From assembly GCA_020444065.1 (NCBI GenBank), contig JAHLLQ010000003.1, positions 506,979-570,978 on the forward strand: 64,000 nucleotides of DNA, in the 5' to 3' direction. Of the stretch, positions 1 to 7,823 are shown one piece after another. Position 1 is the stretch's first letter, and each line of letters begins with the position of its first letter. The notes under the pieces were generated by a model. It was given only the letters and a program-made list of their open reading frames with translations. It had not been told where the DNA came from and made no database searches. The DNA comes from a bacterium (GTDB lineage Bacteria; Sumerlaeota; Sumerlaeia; SLMS01; JAHLLQ01). Position numbers and translations under genes: made by a program.

Positions 1-211
1 CTTCGACTTCGAGACCCAGGATCGGCTGGATTCCCAGGCGTTTTGCCACGGCCACGAACCCTGGGGCTCCAGCCACGGTCATCGTGTCGACCAGCGCCAT
101 GGCGTCCTGGCCGTGCCGCACGGCCGCACGGCACAAATGCTCCACGCGCGCCAGGCTCTCGCCCAGGCTGAAATCGCTTCGCCCTCCAAGGTGCACGAAT
201 CGGTCGAACAT
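1..211 (-). CDS. DNA polymerase III alpha (DnaE-family) subunit, N-terminal fragment
   Basis: Cut by the window edge; only the first 70 codons are visible. The opening FVHLGGRSDFSLGES aligns with the PHP-domain start of bacterial replicative DnaE polymerases (family pattern FVHLHVHSDYSLLDG). The end, AKRLGIQPILGLEVE, matches the family AK..GIKPI.G.E stretch. The PHP domain normally carries a metal site. Here both histidines of the first motif are replaced (Gly9, Arg11) and the usual TDH reads VDT, so this PHP domain is probably catalytically dead, as in E. coli DnaE. DnaE would extend the new DNA strand in the replisome or in translesion synthesis (DnaE2/ImuC type); 70 residues cannot separate these. 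The start is the first Met before the conserved block. No ribosome binding site is obvious. Confidence 0.8.
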   Translation of the reverse strand, partial: MFDRFVHLGGRSDFSLGESLARVEHLCRAAVRHGQDAMALVDTMTVAGAPGFVAVAKRLGIQPILGLEVE

Positions 212-312
212 CGGATGCGCTCGTCAGCAGGATTGCCGTGGGGAGAACGCCACAGTCACGCCCTCCGCGATGACGTGTCGCGCGGAACAATGTCAACAAC
301 CGAAGTGCATGT

Positions 313-437
313 CAGGGCGTTCTCATTGCTCCAATCTCTTCGTTGCGCTGCGGTCGCGTCTCTCGGCCACGTACCTCAGTACGCTCCCTCAAGCCCCGCC
401 TTGCGCGCCTCGATCTTGAAACAAGCAGAACGCCCTG
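313..437. repeat. Inverted-repeat-bounded intergenic element
   Basis: CAGGGCGTTCT at the left edge is exactly inverted as AGAACGCCCTG at the right edge, enclosing about 103 bases. The interior contains the short palindrome GTAC-CTCA-GTAC and no credible gene. It lies between the dnaE start and the lipoprotein gene end. It could be a miniature mobile or REP-like element, or a large RNA stem-loop. No target-site duplication was recognised. Confidence 0.5.
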
Positions 438-459
438 CGGTGGTGGCGGTCTCAGGGGG

Positions 460-503
460 CGTACTCGTACTCAGCGAAGCGGCACTCGAACTCGTACTCG
501 ATG
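460..503 (-). repeat. GAGTAC-rich low-complexity repeat
   Basis: On the minus strand this reads as repeated GAGTAC units around GCCGCTTCGCTGAGTACGAG, which would translate as alternating Glu-Tyr. It lies just past the stop of the lipoprotein gene. As I recall, similar Glu-Tyr-coding intergenic repeats occur in several environmental phyla. I infer no gene here. Confidence 0.4.
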
Positions 504-505
504 TC

Positions 506-1456
506 CTACGGAATCCTGCGAATTTCGGTGACCACCCAGTGGGTATCGCCGGTCACGCTGGGCATGCGTTTGATCGGCGCGCGGGTGCGGTCGAAGACTC
601 CGAAACGCCAGTTGGGGAAGTAGTCCTTCGAGTCGACCCCGCCGCGGAGGAGATGATTCTGAGGAGGATCGACGAGGAGGCGAAATAGCGGACCGGTCGC
701 CAGCGTGTACCAGACTCCAAGTGTGAATCCTGTCAGAGCACCGATAGGCAGAGCCACGATCGCCGCCGGCACTGCGACCCACCAGGGAGAGATCAGCACA
801 GCCGCCGCCACCGGTGCGCCGATCGTGCATCCGCCGAGGATCAGGAATAGCCCCACCATGACGGGAGTCTCTGCTGCATTCTTGAGACCATGATTCTCAT
901 CGAAGCCGCCTCGCCTCAAGAACGTCACTGGCGCATCCAGAATATCCCGCCACAGTCCCCACGCCGGATAAGTGGTTGCCATCCACCAAGAACGAATGGG
1001 CGGACCAGGTGGATCATCCATCACATCAAACCGCGCCCACGAAACCAGGTATCGCACGACCGCTGGACGGGGACTGCCGACGCGGCGGAATTCCAGAAGC
1101 GTTTTGGCAAAGCGCCTGCCTTCCCGCGGGACAGTTGCATCCGGCTTCTGAAGAGCTATCTCCTGCCACCAGTAGGTCAGAAATGCAGTTGGCTCGCCCA
1201 CCCCACCGGGATGTCCTGTGTGCTGGATCAGCGTCCACGTCGTAATAGCTGACGAATCTCTGGTGCTCACCCAGATGCTTATGCTCGGCGGGCTGTCAGA
1301 GTAGAGTCGACATTCGATCTCCAGCCCATCCGGCGACTCAATGCGCGTCGGATGGACTCCGCGCAGCACAAGGGGCTCCATCGGCGTCGGGCCGAAGCAG
1401 CCGCATAGCCAGATGGTGATGATAGATAGGGATGTCACGAGCACGCGACAAATCAT
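506..1456 (-). CDS. Membrane lipoprotein of unknown function
   Basis: A 316-residue protein beginning with a type II signal peptide: basic start, hydrophobic stretch and lipobox-like LCGC near residue 20. It should therefore be lipidated and held at a membrane. Residues about 205-265 hold two adjacent hydrophobic segments (VGLFLILGGCTIGAPVAAAV and WWVAVPAAIVALPIGALTGF), so it probably also spans the membrane. The rest is soluble, with many Trp and Pro residues. I recognise no domain family. It is a lone minus-strand gene between the dnaE fragment and a repeat-filled gap, and no strong ribosome binding site is visible. Confidence 0.7.
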   Translation of the reverse strand: MICRVLVTSLSIITIWLCGCFGPTPMEPLVLRGVHPTRIESPDGLEIECRLYSDSPPSISIWVSTRDSSAITTWTLIQHTGHPGGVGEPTAFLTYWWQEIALQKPDATVPREGRRFAKTLLEFRRVGSPRPAVVRYLVSWARFDVMDDPPGPPIRSWWMATTYPAWGLWRDILDAPVTFLRRGGFDENHGLKNAAETPVMVGLFLILGGCTIGAPVAAAVLISPWWVAVPAAIVALPIGALTGFTLGVWYTLATGPLFRLLVDPPQNHLLRGGVDSKDYFPNWRFGVFDRTRAPIKRMPSVTGDTHWVVTEIRRIP

Positions 1457-1546
1457 GCATATTCGTTACAGGCCGGAATGACGAGTGTCAATGGTAATGT
1501 CTGGCGCGGGGGCACCGACGCGGACTGGATGGCTGGCAGAAGCCAT

Positions 1547-1675
1547 CTTTGCCCCTTTCAGGGACGGCGTGCTCTTCTCTGTCTACCTCGGGTTCCCGCC
1601 CTTCCGCCTCCGCTGAAGCTGCGGCGGATGGCCGGTCACCCGAGGCCATTCAGCTTTGCCCCCCTATCGGGGGAC
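1547..1675 (-). repeat. Three-hairpin interspersed repeat, copy A
   Basis: Reverse-oriented copy of the family seen complete at 1936-2029. Read on the minus strand it runs GTCCCCCGATAGGGGG hairpin, CTGAATGGCCTCGGG, GACC, GGGAACCCGAGG, a spacer, then a decayed GTCCC-CTG-AAAGGGG hairpin. The spacer here is longer than in other copies. It does not code for protein. Confidence 0.75.
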
Positions 1676-1774
1676 ATCTCTCCGGATGTCGCCGGTTCCA
1701 CAGGTGAAATGGAATACTACGAAGAAGAGCCACAGACTGTTGACGAAGATCTCGCCTTGATTGTGTCTCCTGAA

Positions 1775-1831
1775 TCCTCCGAAGGAGGAGCAGTTGAATG
1801 GCCCGAGGTAGAAGCCCCCCTATCGGGGGCT
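1775..1831 (+). repeat. Three-hairpin interspersed repeat, copy B (internally deleted)
   Basis: Starts with the CCTCC-GAA-GGAGG hairpin and GCAGTTGAATGGCC core of the family. It then jumps to a GGTAGAAG spacer and a CCCCCC-TAT-CGGGGG hairpin, skipping the central GGGCGACC...GGGAGCCC arm. This is a natural deletion derivative or a second-type module. Confidence 0.7.
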
Positions 1832-1935
1832 ATTTCCGGGAAGATGGGCTGCTTCGAGACTGCGTCCTCCGGGAGGAGGTTCACAGATGATTGATTGAGC
1901 CTCTGCCTCTGCGGCTTGGGTTCGTGTTCACCGAA

Positions 1936-2029
1936 TCCTCCGAAGGAGGAGCAGTTGAATGGCCCCGGGCGACCGCAGGGAGCCCGGGGTAGAAGAGAGC
2001 GCTTCTTCCGGTCCCCGAAGGGGGCCAAG
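1936..2029 (+). repeat. Three-hairpin interspersed repeat, copy C
   Basis: A full copy: CCTCC-GAA-GGAGG hairpin, GCAGTTGAATGG, the long hairpin CCCCGGGC...GCCCGGGG, a spacer, then GGTCCCC-GAA-GGGGGCC followed by AAG. It ends nine bases beyond the dprA stop codon, so it would sit in the 3' end of the dprA message, possibly as a processing or termination structure. The gap from 1457 to 2038 holds copies A-C and nothing else that I can support. Confidence 0.8.
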
Positions 2030-2038
2030 ACGCCCCTC

Positions 2039-3172
2039 TCACCGCGGCATGAACACCTTGCCGGGCAGTTGTTTGATCAGGGACTTCAACTCAAGCGTCA
2101 GCAGCGCGCCGGTCAGTTCGCCGAGGCTGAGTTGGTCGGGGACGAACTCGCCGACGATCTCGTCGTACTGGCGATTCGTGTGGCGGATGAATTCGAGGAC
2201 CAACTCCTCGGCGGGGGAGAGATTCGTGGGCGGTGGTTCTGCGCCGGGGACTTCCTCTTCCCGATCCCTGCGGAGGCGAGAAAGTTCTGCCGTCAGAACC
2301 GGTTCCAACTCGACCAGGATCTCGTCCGCGGTCGTGATCAGCGCGGCGCCGTCGCGAATCAATGCGTTCGTCCCTCGGCTGTTGCGGCGCGTGATATCGC
2401 CCGGCACGGCGAAGACTTCGCGTCCTTCATCGGCCGCCGCGCGCGCTGTTACGAGCGCGCCGCTCTTCTCGGAGGCTTCCACAACAACGACGCCAAGCGA
2501 CAGTCCCGCTACCACGTAGTTGCGCGGCGCGAACTGGTGCGTTGCGGTCTTGGTCAGTGGCGGGTATGCGGTGACGATCGCTCCGGCCCGTTCCGTGATA
2601 ATGCGCTCGCGCAGGTCCTTGTTGCCCTTCGGATAATCCTGATCCAGCCCGCAGGCCGCGACGCCGATCGTTCGTCCGCCCGCGTCCATTGTGGCGGCGT
2701 GAACGGCCGAGTCGATCCCGACGGCCAGGCCGCTGATTACCGTCATGACCGGTGCCAACTGCGTCGCCAGACGACGGGCGACTTCGAGCCCGTACGGCGT
2801 GGCCATTCGTGGACCAACCAGTGCGATCGCCAACTCATCTTCTGGCACGAGTTCTCCCCGGACGAACAGAACTGGCGGGGGATGCGTCAGGCGGGCGACG
2901 CCTGCCGGATAGCCATCTGTTCCGAGCTCCAGCACGTGCATTTCGTGGCGTTCGAACTCTTCGATCTGGCGGCGAAGGCGCGCGGCGTCGTTCTGCGAAT
3001 CGCGGAGGCGACGGATCTGCTCGGGACGCAGGTTGACTCGTTCAGCCCAATCGAAATCTCGAGCGGCCAGGGCCTCCTGCGGTCCGCCGAAAGCGGTCGT
3101 CAGACGCGAAATCACCGCATGGGACACTCCCGAGTCCAGGAGGGTCATCCATGCGGCGATTCGATCATTCAT
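2039..3172 (-). CDS. dprA: DNA-processing protein DprA
   Basis: DprA binds incoming single-stranded DNA during natural transformation and loads RecA onto it in the cytoplasm. The 377-residue protein has the family layout: an N-terminal helical region, a Rossmann-like core at about 100-300, and a C-terminal winged-helix part. Family motifs visible are VGPR (usually VGSR) near residue 118, SGLAVGIDS..H near 146, GLDQDYPKGN, and FAPRNYVVAGLSLGVVVVEA. The stretches SGALVTARAAADEGREVFAVPGD and RGTNALIRDGA follow. Fourteen bases separate it from the upstream membrane-protein gene, suggesting an operon. With comM at 30.9 kb, the genome encodes at least two competence-linked proteins. DprA is also widespread in non-competent bacteria. 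Confidence 0.95.
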   Translation of the reverse strand: MNDRIAAWMTLLDSGVSHAVISRLTTAFGGPQEALAARDFDWAERVNLRPEQIRRLRDSQNDAARLRRQIEEFERHEMHVLELGTDGYPAGVARLTHPPPVLFVRGELVPEDELAIALVGPRMATPYGLEVARRLATQLAPVMTVISGLAVGIDSAVHAATMDAGGRTIGVAACGLDQDYPKGNKDLRERIITERAGAIVTAYPPLTKTATHQFAPRNYVVAGLSLGVVVVEASEKSGALVTARAAADEGREVFAVPGDITRRNSRGTNALIRDGAALITTADEILVELEPVLTAELSRLRRDREEEVPGAEPPPTNLSPAEELVLEFIRHTNRQYDEIVGEFVPDQLSLGELTGALLTLELKSLIKQLPGKVFMPR

Positions 3173-3186
3173 CGTGGCGTTGTCTC

Positions 3187-4209
3187 TTACTTCTTGAAGA
3201 CCTGCTGGCGGATCATGTTCTGGGCGGAGTCGGTTCCCATGCGCAGAATAATCAGCACGTTGTTGTCGAAGAACATCGTGTACTGCGTCCGGTACTGGCG
3301 CACATCGCTGGGCTGATTGTTGTCATTATATGCCAACGCGAATTGAGCCGGCACACCGGCATTTTTCCAGTAGAAGGCATAGGTCTGTACCTGGGGCGGG
3401 CCCGATGGCGGTGTGATATTGCGCGCGGCGCTGGAACTGGCGCCTTGCAGAACCTGCATACCGGACTGGCCGTTTACGTCCATCGTCTGGAACAACTGCA
3501 TGACCTGGGGGGAGGCCTCCAGACCGTCCTCGATGGTGAATCCATCGGGAGGGGTCGCGAAGTATTTGTCTTCGAACTTCTGCATCGTGCTGTAGGGGCC
3601 GCTGAGGTGGAGCAGGTCGCGCTTCAGATCCAGCAGCGCGCTATAGGGCTTACCCACATACTTCATGTCGCGCAGGTTGTTGTAATCGTAGATGTCGAAG
3701 GCCGGGATGCCCCAGATGATGAAAATCAACGCAATGATAACGACCAGGATCTTGAAGTAGATGGAGGAAACGAAGTGCTTGACGTTCAGCTTCGCACGCT
3801 CCGTGACCTTGCTCATCTTGTACTTGAATTCATTGATATTGGCCAGACGCTCGCGCTCTTCGCCCAGGTGGCTGACTGTTTCATTCAGCAGCAGATAAGT
3901 TTCGTGCCACTCGATCTCGATCTTCTTCATATCCGCCTGTCCCATGCGCTGCAGGTGACGGAGTGTGATCGAGCGGTTGACGATTGTCAGCATGTTCTGA
4001 GCGACGTTCTTGTCGTGCCGAACCGCCTCCATGAACGAGTCGTGGAGCATCGCGATGCGAGCCTTCACATCCATGAAGGCCTGCTCGATTTGCGGGTTCA
4101 GTTCGACGGTCTTGTGGACTGCCTTGTTGAACAGGTCGAGGAAGTTCTTCCACGCATCGACCAGTTCCGAGCAGTCCGCGTACCGCCGTTCAACGTCGGG
4201 ATTAATCAT
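3187..4209 (-). CDS. Single-pass membrane protein of unknown function
   Basis: A 340-residue protein. Residues 1-150 are helical, charged and probably coiled (for example EIEWHETYLLLNETVSHLGEERERL). One strong membrane segment follows at about 155-172 (FKILVVIIALIFIIWGIPAF). The remaining 165 residues are probably on the outer side and contain a Gly/Ser/Pro-rich turn (GASSSAARNITPPSGPP). There is no signal peptide, so the helical half should face the cytoplasm. It is the first gene of a two-gene unit with dprA. I recognise no family; the shape resembles scaffold proteins with a cytoplasmic coiled coil and a periplasmic domain. Confidence 0.7.
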   Translation of the reverse strand: MINPDVERRYADCSELVDAWKNFLDLFNKAVHKTVELNPQIEQAFMDVKARIAMLHDSFMEAVRHDKNVAQNMLTIVNRSITLRHLQRMGQADMKKIEIEWHETYLLLNETVSHLGEERERLANINEFKYKMSKVTERAKLNVKHFVSSIYFKILVVIIALIFIIWGIPAFDIYDYNNLRDMKYVGKPYSALLDLKRDLLHLSGPYSTMQKFEDKYFATPPDGFTIEDGLEASPQVMQLFQTMDVNGQSGMQVLQGASSSAARNITPPSGPPQVQTYAFYWKNAGVPAQFALAYNDNNQPSDVRQYRTQYTMFFDNNVLIILRMGTDSAQNMIRQQVFKK

Positions 4210-4427
4210 TGTTTCGAGGGCCTCTCGCCAGACAATTCACAATAGCGACCTATAGAAACACCACGGGGCGGGTGTCCAGACCAATGCGCACGCCCACCTC
4301 CGGGGGAAGTCTCGGCTGCAGCAGGCAGGGGCGCAAGGAGAACCACCCCGGGGGCGGTGGACCAGGTGCCGGGGAGCACCTAAAGGCCTGAGATGGCAAG
4401 GGATAACTGGGGTTCTTGAGGGGGCGG

Positions 4428-5507
4428 TCAGCCGTCCCCGAGCTCCAGGAGGCGCTCGGCCGCGCCGGTGGGGGAGATACGGCCGGCCAGAACATCCTCA
4501 CGAACGCCGGGCAGGGCTTCGGCAACATTCGGGCGGGCATAGAAGCGATCGCGGACGAGTTGCTCGAGGGTCTGCGTCATCCAGTACAAATCCTGCCGGC
4601 GGCGCTTCTCGTCCAGCAATCCGCGATCATCCAGGTGCTCGCGGTGTTGCTCGACGGCTCTCCAGATCTCGGCGACGCCTTCGCCGGCCACCGACGAGCA
4701 CGCCAGCACGGGCGTCTTCCAGTCCGCCGTCGCGGGCGGCAACATGCGCAGCGCCGCGAGGTACTCGGAGCGAGCCTGCTGGGCGCGGAGGCGATTTTCG
4801 CCGTCGGCCTTGTTGATCGCCATGACGTCGACCAACTCCATGATGCCGCGCTTGATGCCCTGAAGTTCGTCGCCGGCGCCCGCAAGCATCAGAAGCAGGA
4901 AGCAGTCGACCATCGAGGCCACTTGGGTCTCCGACTGTCCGACACCGACCGTCTCGACCAGGATCACGTCGAATCCGCCGGCTTCGCAGACCAGCATCGC
5001 CTCGCGCGTTCCGCGCGCCACACCGCCGACCCAACCGCCACATGGCGATGGTCGCACCATCGCGCGCGGTTCGGTTGCCAGACGCGCCATGCGCGTCTTG
5101 TCGCCAAGAATGGACCCTCCGGAAACCTGGCTGGAAGGGTCGACGGCCAGTACGGCGACGTTCTTGCCGGCTTCGACGAGCTGCATTCCCAGCGCTTCGA
5201 TGAAGGTGCTCTTGCCGACGCCCGGCACGCCCGTAATGCCGACGCGATAGCCCCTCCCCGTGTGCGGTGCCAGGCGATCGAGCACCTCGCGCGCCTTCAG
5301 GCGATGCTCGGGGTTGGAGCTCTCAACCAGCGTAATCGTCCGCGCCAGGACAATGCGATCGCCGTTCAGAACGCCATGCACGTGCTCGTCGACCGACAAC
5401 TGGCGGCGCTTTGCACGGGGCTGAACCACGCGCGCGGGATCGATGCTGACGCCGGGCATGACGTTCAGTGCGGACTCGGGATTCTTTGGCGCATCGCTGT
5501 GTTTCAT
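4428..5507 (-). CDS. meaB: MeaB/ArgK-type G3E GTPase (mutase chaperone)
   Basis: MeaB-family GTPases protect and load coenzyme B12 in methylmalonyl-CoA mutase and related enzymes. The 359-residue length is typical. Visible are the Walker A GVPGVGKST near residue 94, VDPSS, ETVGVGQSE near 184, and the base-recognition NKAD near 230. The family stretch RPSPSGG...GGVAR..RE appears as RPSPCGGWVGGVARGTRE. The C-terminal dimerisation arm is present. No mutase gene is next to it, so its client must lie outside the window. Flanking gaps of 218 and 237 bases hold no recognisable gene. Confidence 0.93.
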   Translation of the reverse strand: MKHSDAPKNPESALNVMPGVSIDPARVVQPRAKRRQLSVDEHVHGVLNGDRIVLARTITLVESSNPEHRLKAREVLDRLAPHTGRGYRVGITGVPGVGKSTFIEALGMQLVEAGKNVAVLAVDPSSQVSGGSILGDKTRMARLATEPRAMVRPSPCGGWVGGVARGTREAMLVCEAGGFDVILVETVGVGQSETQVASMVDCFLLLMLAGAGDELQGIKRGIMELVDVMAINKADGENRLRAQQARSEYLAALRMLPPATADWKTPVLACSSVAGEGVAEIWRAVEQHREHLDDRGLLDEKRRRQDLYWMTQTLEQLVRDRFYARPNVAEALPGVREDVLAGRISPTGAAERLLELGDG

Positions 5508-5744
5508 CGCATCGCCATGTTACGTTCGGACACGGCGGCGCTGTCAATCGGGGTGGAGGAGAATGCGGCAGAGTACCTGAAACGCATTGCGGGATGACAC
5601 GATTGTTCCAAACAGTGAGTCGCCCTGAGTCGCATGGGGGAATTCTTCCTCTTGCACTTCGGGGGCGGTTTCGCGAAGGTACTTGGTTGCGCTGGCGGCA
5701 GGGGTCTGTCTCTGCCGACTTTTTTGACTCCAGGAGTGCCGAGA

Positions 5745-7493
5745 GTGACGTTTGCCGAATCCATGATGATGATGTTGACTGCCCTGGGCGGGATCGGGCT
5801 CTTCATCTTTGGCATGGATCTGATGACCGAGAGTCTGCAGCAGTCGCTCGGCCATCATTTGCGGACGGCGCTCCAGAAGCTGACGGCACATCCAATTCTC
5901 GGCATCATTGGCGGCACAGCCATCGCCACGGCGATCCATAGCGGCCCGACGACGGTGATGATCGTCGGCTTCATCAACGCCGGCTTGATCAACCTGCAGC
6001 AGTCGATCGCAGTGATGCTCGGCGCGAACGTTGGCACCTCCGTTTCCATGCAGTTGGTCGCGTTCGACCTGGTGGCCTACGCCCCGATTGCCATCGCGAT
6101 CGGGGCGGTCATTCGCATGTTCGTGAAGTCCGAACAAATCAAGCACGCCGGTACCGTGCTGCTTGGGTTCGGCCTTCTCTTCGTCGGCCTCGGACTGATG
6201 AAGGATGCGTTGGCGCCGCTGAAGCACTCGGAATTCTTCCAGACGCTTCTTTCTCAGATCGATGGTCAGGTGCTCTTCGGAATGATTCTGGGCATTCTGA
6301 TCTCCACGGTGATTACCGGCGTCCTGATGAGCAGTGGAGCGACCGTGGCGATCGCGTACGCGCTGGCGGACGCCGGTGTCATCACCAGCATCTCGCAAGC
6401 CTTCCCGATCGTCCTGGGCGCGCACATCGGAACGACGTTTATCACGCTGTTGGGTGCGATCGGCACGAACGTGAATGCGCGAAGAGCGGCGGTCTCGCAC
6501 TTGGCATTTAATGTCTTGGGTGCAATATTGGCGGCTGCGATGTCGCCAATATACTTCAAGATTATCCCCATGACGAGCGACAGTCTCGTGCGCCAGATCG
6601 CCAACGTGCACACCTTCGTCCAGGTCTTCAACTCGCTCGTCGTTCTTCCCATGACCGGGCCGTTTTCGAAGCTGATCATGCTGATGGTTCCCTCGAAAGA
6701 AGTTCCCGACGAAACCAGTCATCTCGACCCGTCCCTGGTGCGCACGCCCGAACTGGCGATTCTCGCGTCGATCCAGGAAATGCGCCGAAAGATGCGCATC
6801 TGCGGGCGAATGCTCGATAAGGCTATGGAGGCCACCGTGTCTCTCGACCTGGGCGAGTTCGAAAGCGTTCGGAAGGACGAAGCCGCCGTCGACCAGATCA
6901 AGCACGCGCTGGACGATTTCTTCGTTCTCATTGCCAGCCGCAAACTCTCGAAGCGCCAGTCCGTGTTGCTGCAGCACTTAATCTCCAGTTCCAACGACGT
7001 CGAGCGCATCGCCGATCACATTGAGACAATTTCCGTTCTGACGCGCGCGAAGGTGAAGCGCGAAATCTGGTTCGACGACGACAGCATGAATCGCCTGATC
7101 GAACTGGGTGCGCTGGTTTCTGAGATGCTCAAGGTCGCCGTCGAGTCGCTCGATCCGACGCAGGAGCAGTTCCGCGAGCACGCGGAGAAGCTGCTCGTCA
7201 TGCGCAAGGACTACAAACGGCGCGTGTCGAAGCTGAAGGAAGAGTTCAACAGCCGAATCTTCGAAGGCAGCGAGGATGCGATCAACGGCATGTTCTTCAT
7301 GCGGTACCTGACCGTGTTCGATCGCGTCATCCGCCACATCCGCGGGCTGGCCCGCGCCGAGTTGCAGCCGACCTTCTATATCAAGACCCACAAGCTGGAT
7401 CGCATCGCGCAGCCCGCCGAACCGATCCGCAAGCCGCCCGAAGACCGGGACCAGCCCCGCAAGACGGGGACAACCGGCACATCCCAGAGTTAG
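5745..7493 (+). CDS. Na/Pi-cotransporter family protein with PhoU-like C-terminus
   Basis: An inner-membrane transporter of the NptA/YjbB type, expected to move phosphate with sodium. About 330 residues of membrane segments contain the inverted duplicated core: GGTAIATAIHSGPTT...GANVGTS in the first half and SSGATVAIAYALADAGV...GAHIGTT in the second. The first-half motif is usually QSSSATT and is changed to IHSGPTT here, so ion or substrate choice may differ. Residues after about 340 form helical PhoU-like repeats (ISSSNDVERIADH). I chose GTG because AGGAG sits eight bases upstream; an in-frame upstream ATG at 5634 lacks a binding site and would add an unhelpful leader. About 582 residues. 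Confidence 0.88.
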   Translation: MTFAESMMMMLTALGGIGLFIFGMDLMTESLQQSLGHHLRTALQKLTAHPILGIIGGTAIATAIHSGPTTVMIVGFINAGLINLQQSIAVMLGANVGTSVSMQLVAFDLVAYAPIAIAIGAVIRMFVKSEQIKHAGTVLLGFGLLFVGLGLMKDALAPLKHSEFFQTLLSQIDGQVLFGMILGILISTVITGVLMSSGATVAIAYALADAGVITSISQAFPIVLGAHIGTTFITLLGAIGTNVNARRAAVSHLAFNVLGAILAAAMSPIYFKIIPMTSDSLVRQIANVHTFVQVFNSLVVLPMTGPFSKLIMLMVPSKEVPDETSHLDPSLVRTPELAILASIQEMRRKMRICGRMLDKAMEATVSLDLGEFESVRKDEAAVDQIKHALDDFFVLIASRKLSKRQSVLLQHLISSSNDVERIADHIETISVLTRAKVKREIWFDDDSMNRLIELGALVSEMLKVAVESLDPTQEQFREHAEKLLVMRKDYKRRVSKLKEEFNSRIFEGSEDAINGMFFMRYLTVFDRVIRHIRGLARAELQPTFYIKTHKLDRIAQPAEPIRKPPEDRDQPRKTGTTGTSQS

Positions 7494-7651
7494 ACACCAC
7501 CCATCGCCTTCGCCGCCTTCGGGGGACGAGTGGATGGGTTCAGGTCCATCCTGCGTCACCCTGTCCGCTCGGCCAGTGTTCTTGCCTTCGAGGGTGGAAT
7601 GGGCGGACGAGTGTCTCCGCGGTACAGATGGCAGGTTTTTGCCCCCCACAT

Positions 7652-7743
7652 TCCTCCGGAGGAGGATCAGTTGAATGGCCCCGGCCGACACATGGGAGCC
7701 CGGGGACAGGAACGGCTCCCGGCAGTCCCCGAAGGGGGCCAAG
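7652..7743 (+). repeat. Three-hairpin interspersed repeat, copy D
   Basis: A full copy with CCTCC-GGA-GGAGG, ATCAGTTGAATGG, the central arm CCCCGGCC...GAGCCCGGGG and AGTCCCC-GAA-GGGGGCC-AAGG. It lies between the cotransporter and the acyltransferase, 80 bases before the acyltransferase start. Because it is open in that reading frame, it falsely lengthens the acyltransferase gene if the most upstream start is taken. The rest of the 7494-7823 gap shows no gene. Confidence 0.8.
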
Positions 7744-7823
7744 GACTCTCCCCATCACTCGGCGCTTGTGCCCGTGGCCGGGGGTCCTCTACGTTTTCGC
7801 CCACTTCGCATGGGAAGGGACCG

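Noticed and set aside
1478-1894. 138-residue plus-strand open frame in the gap before dprA
   Set aside because: It runs through two copies of the interspersed repeat, has no ribosome binding site and no protein-like pattern.
1895-3316. 473-residue plus-strand frame opposite dprA
   Set aside because: It is the antisense of dprA, whose motifs are intact on the minus strand; high GC codon bias opens such frames.
5544-6977. 477-residue minus-strand frame
   Set aside because: Antisense to the cotransporter membrane domain; composition (His, Arg, Asp-rich) is typical of reverse-frame shadow.
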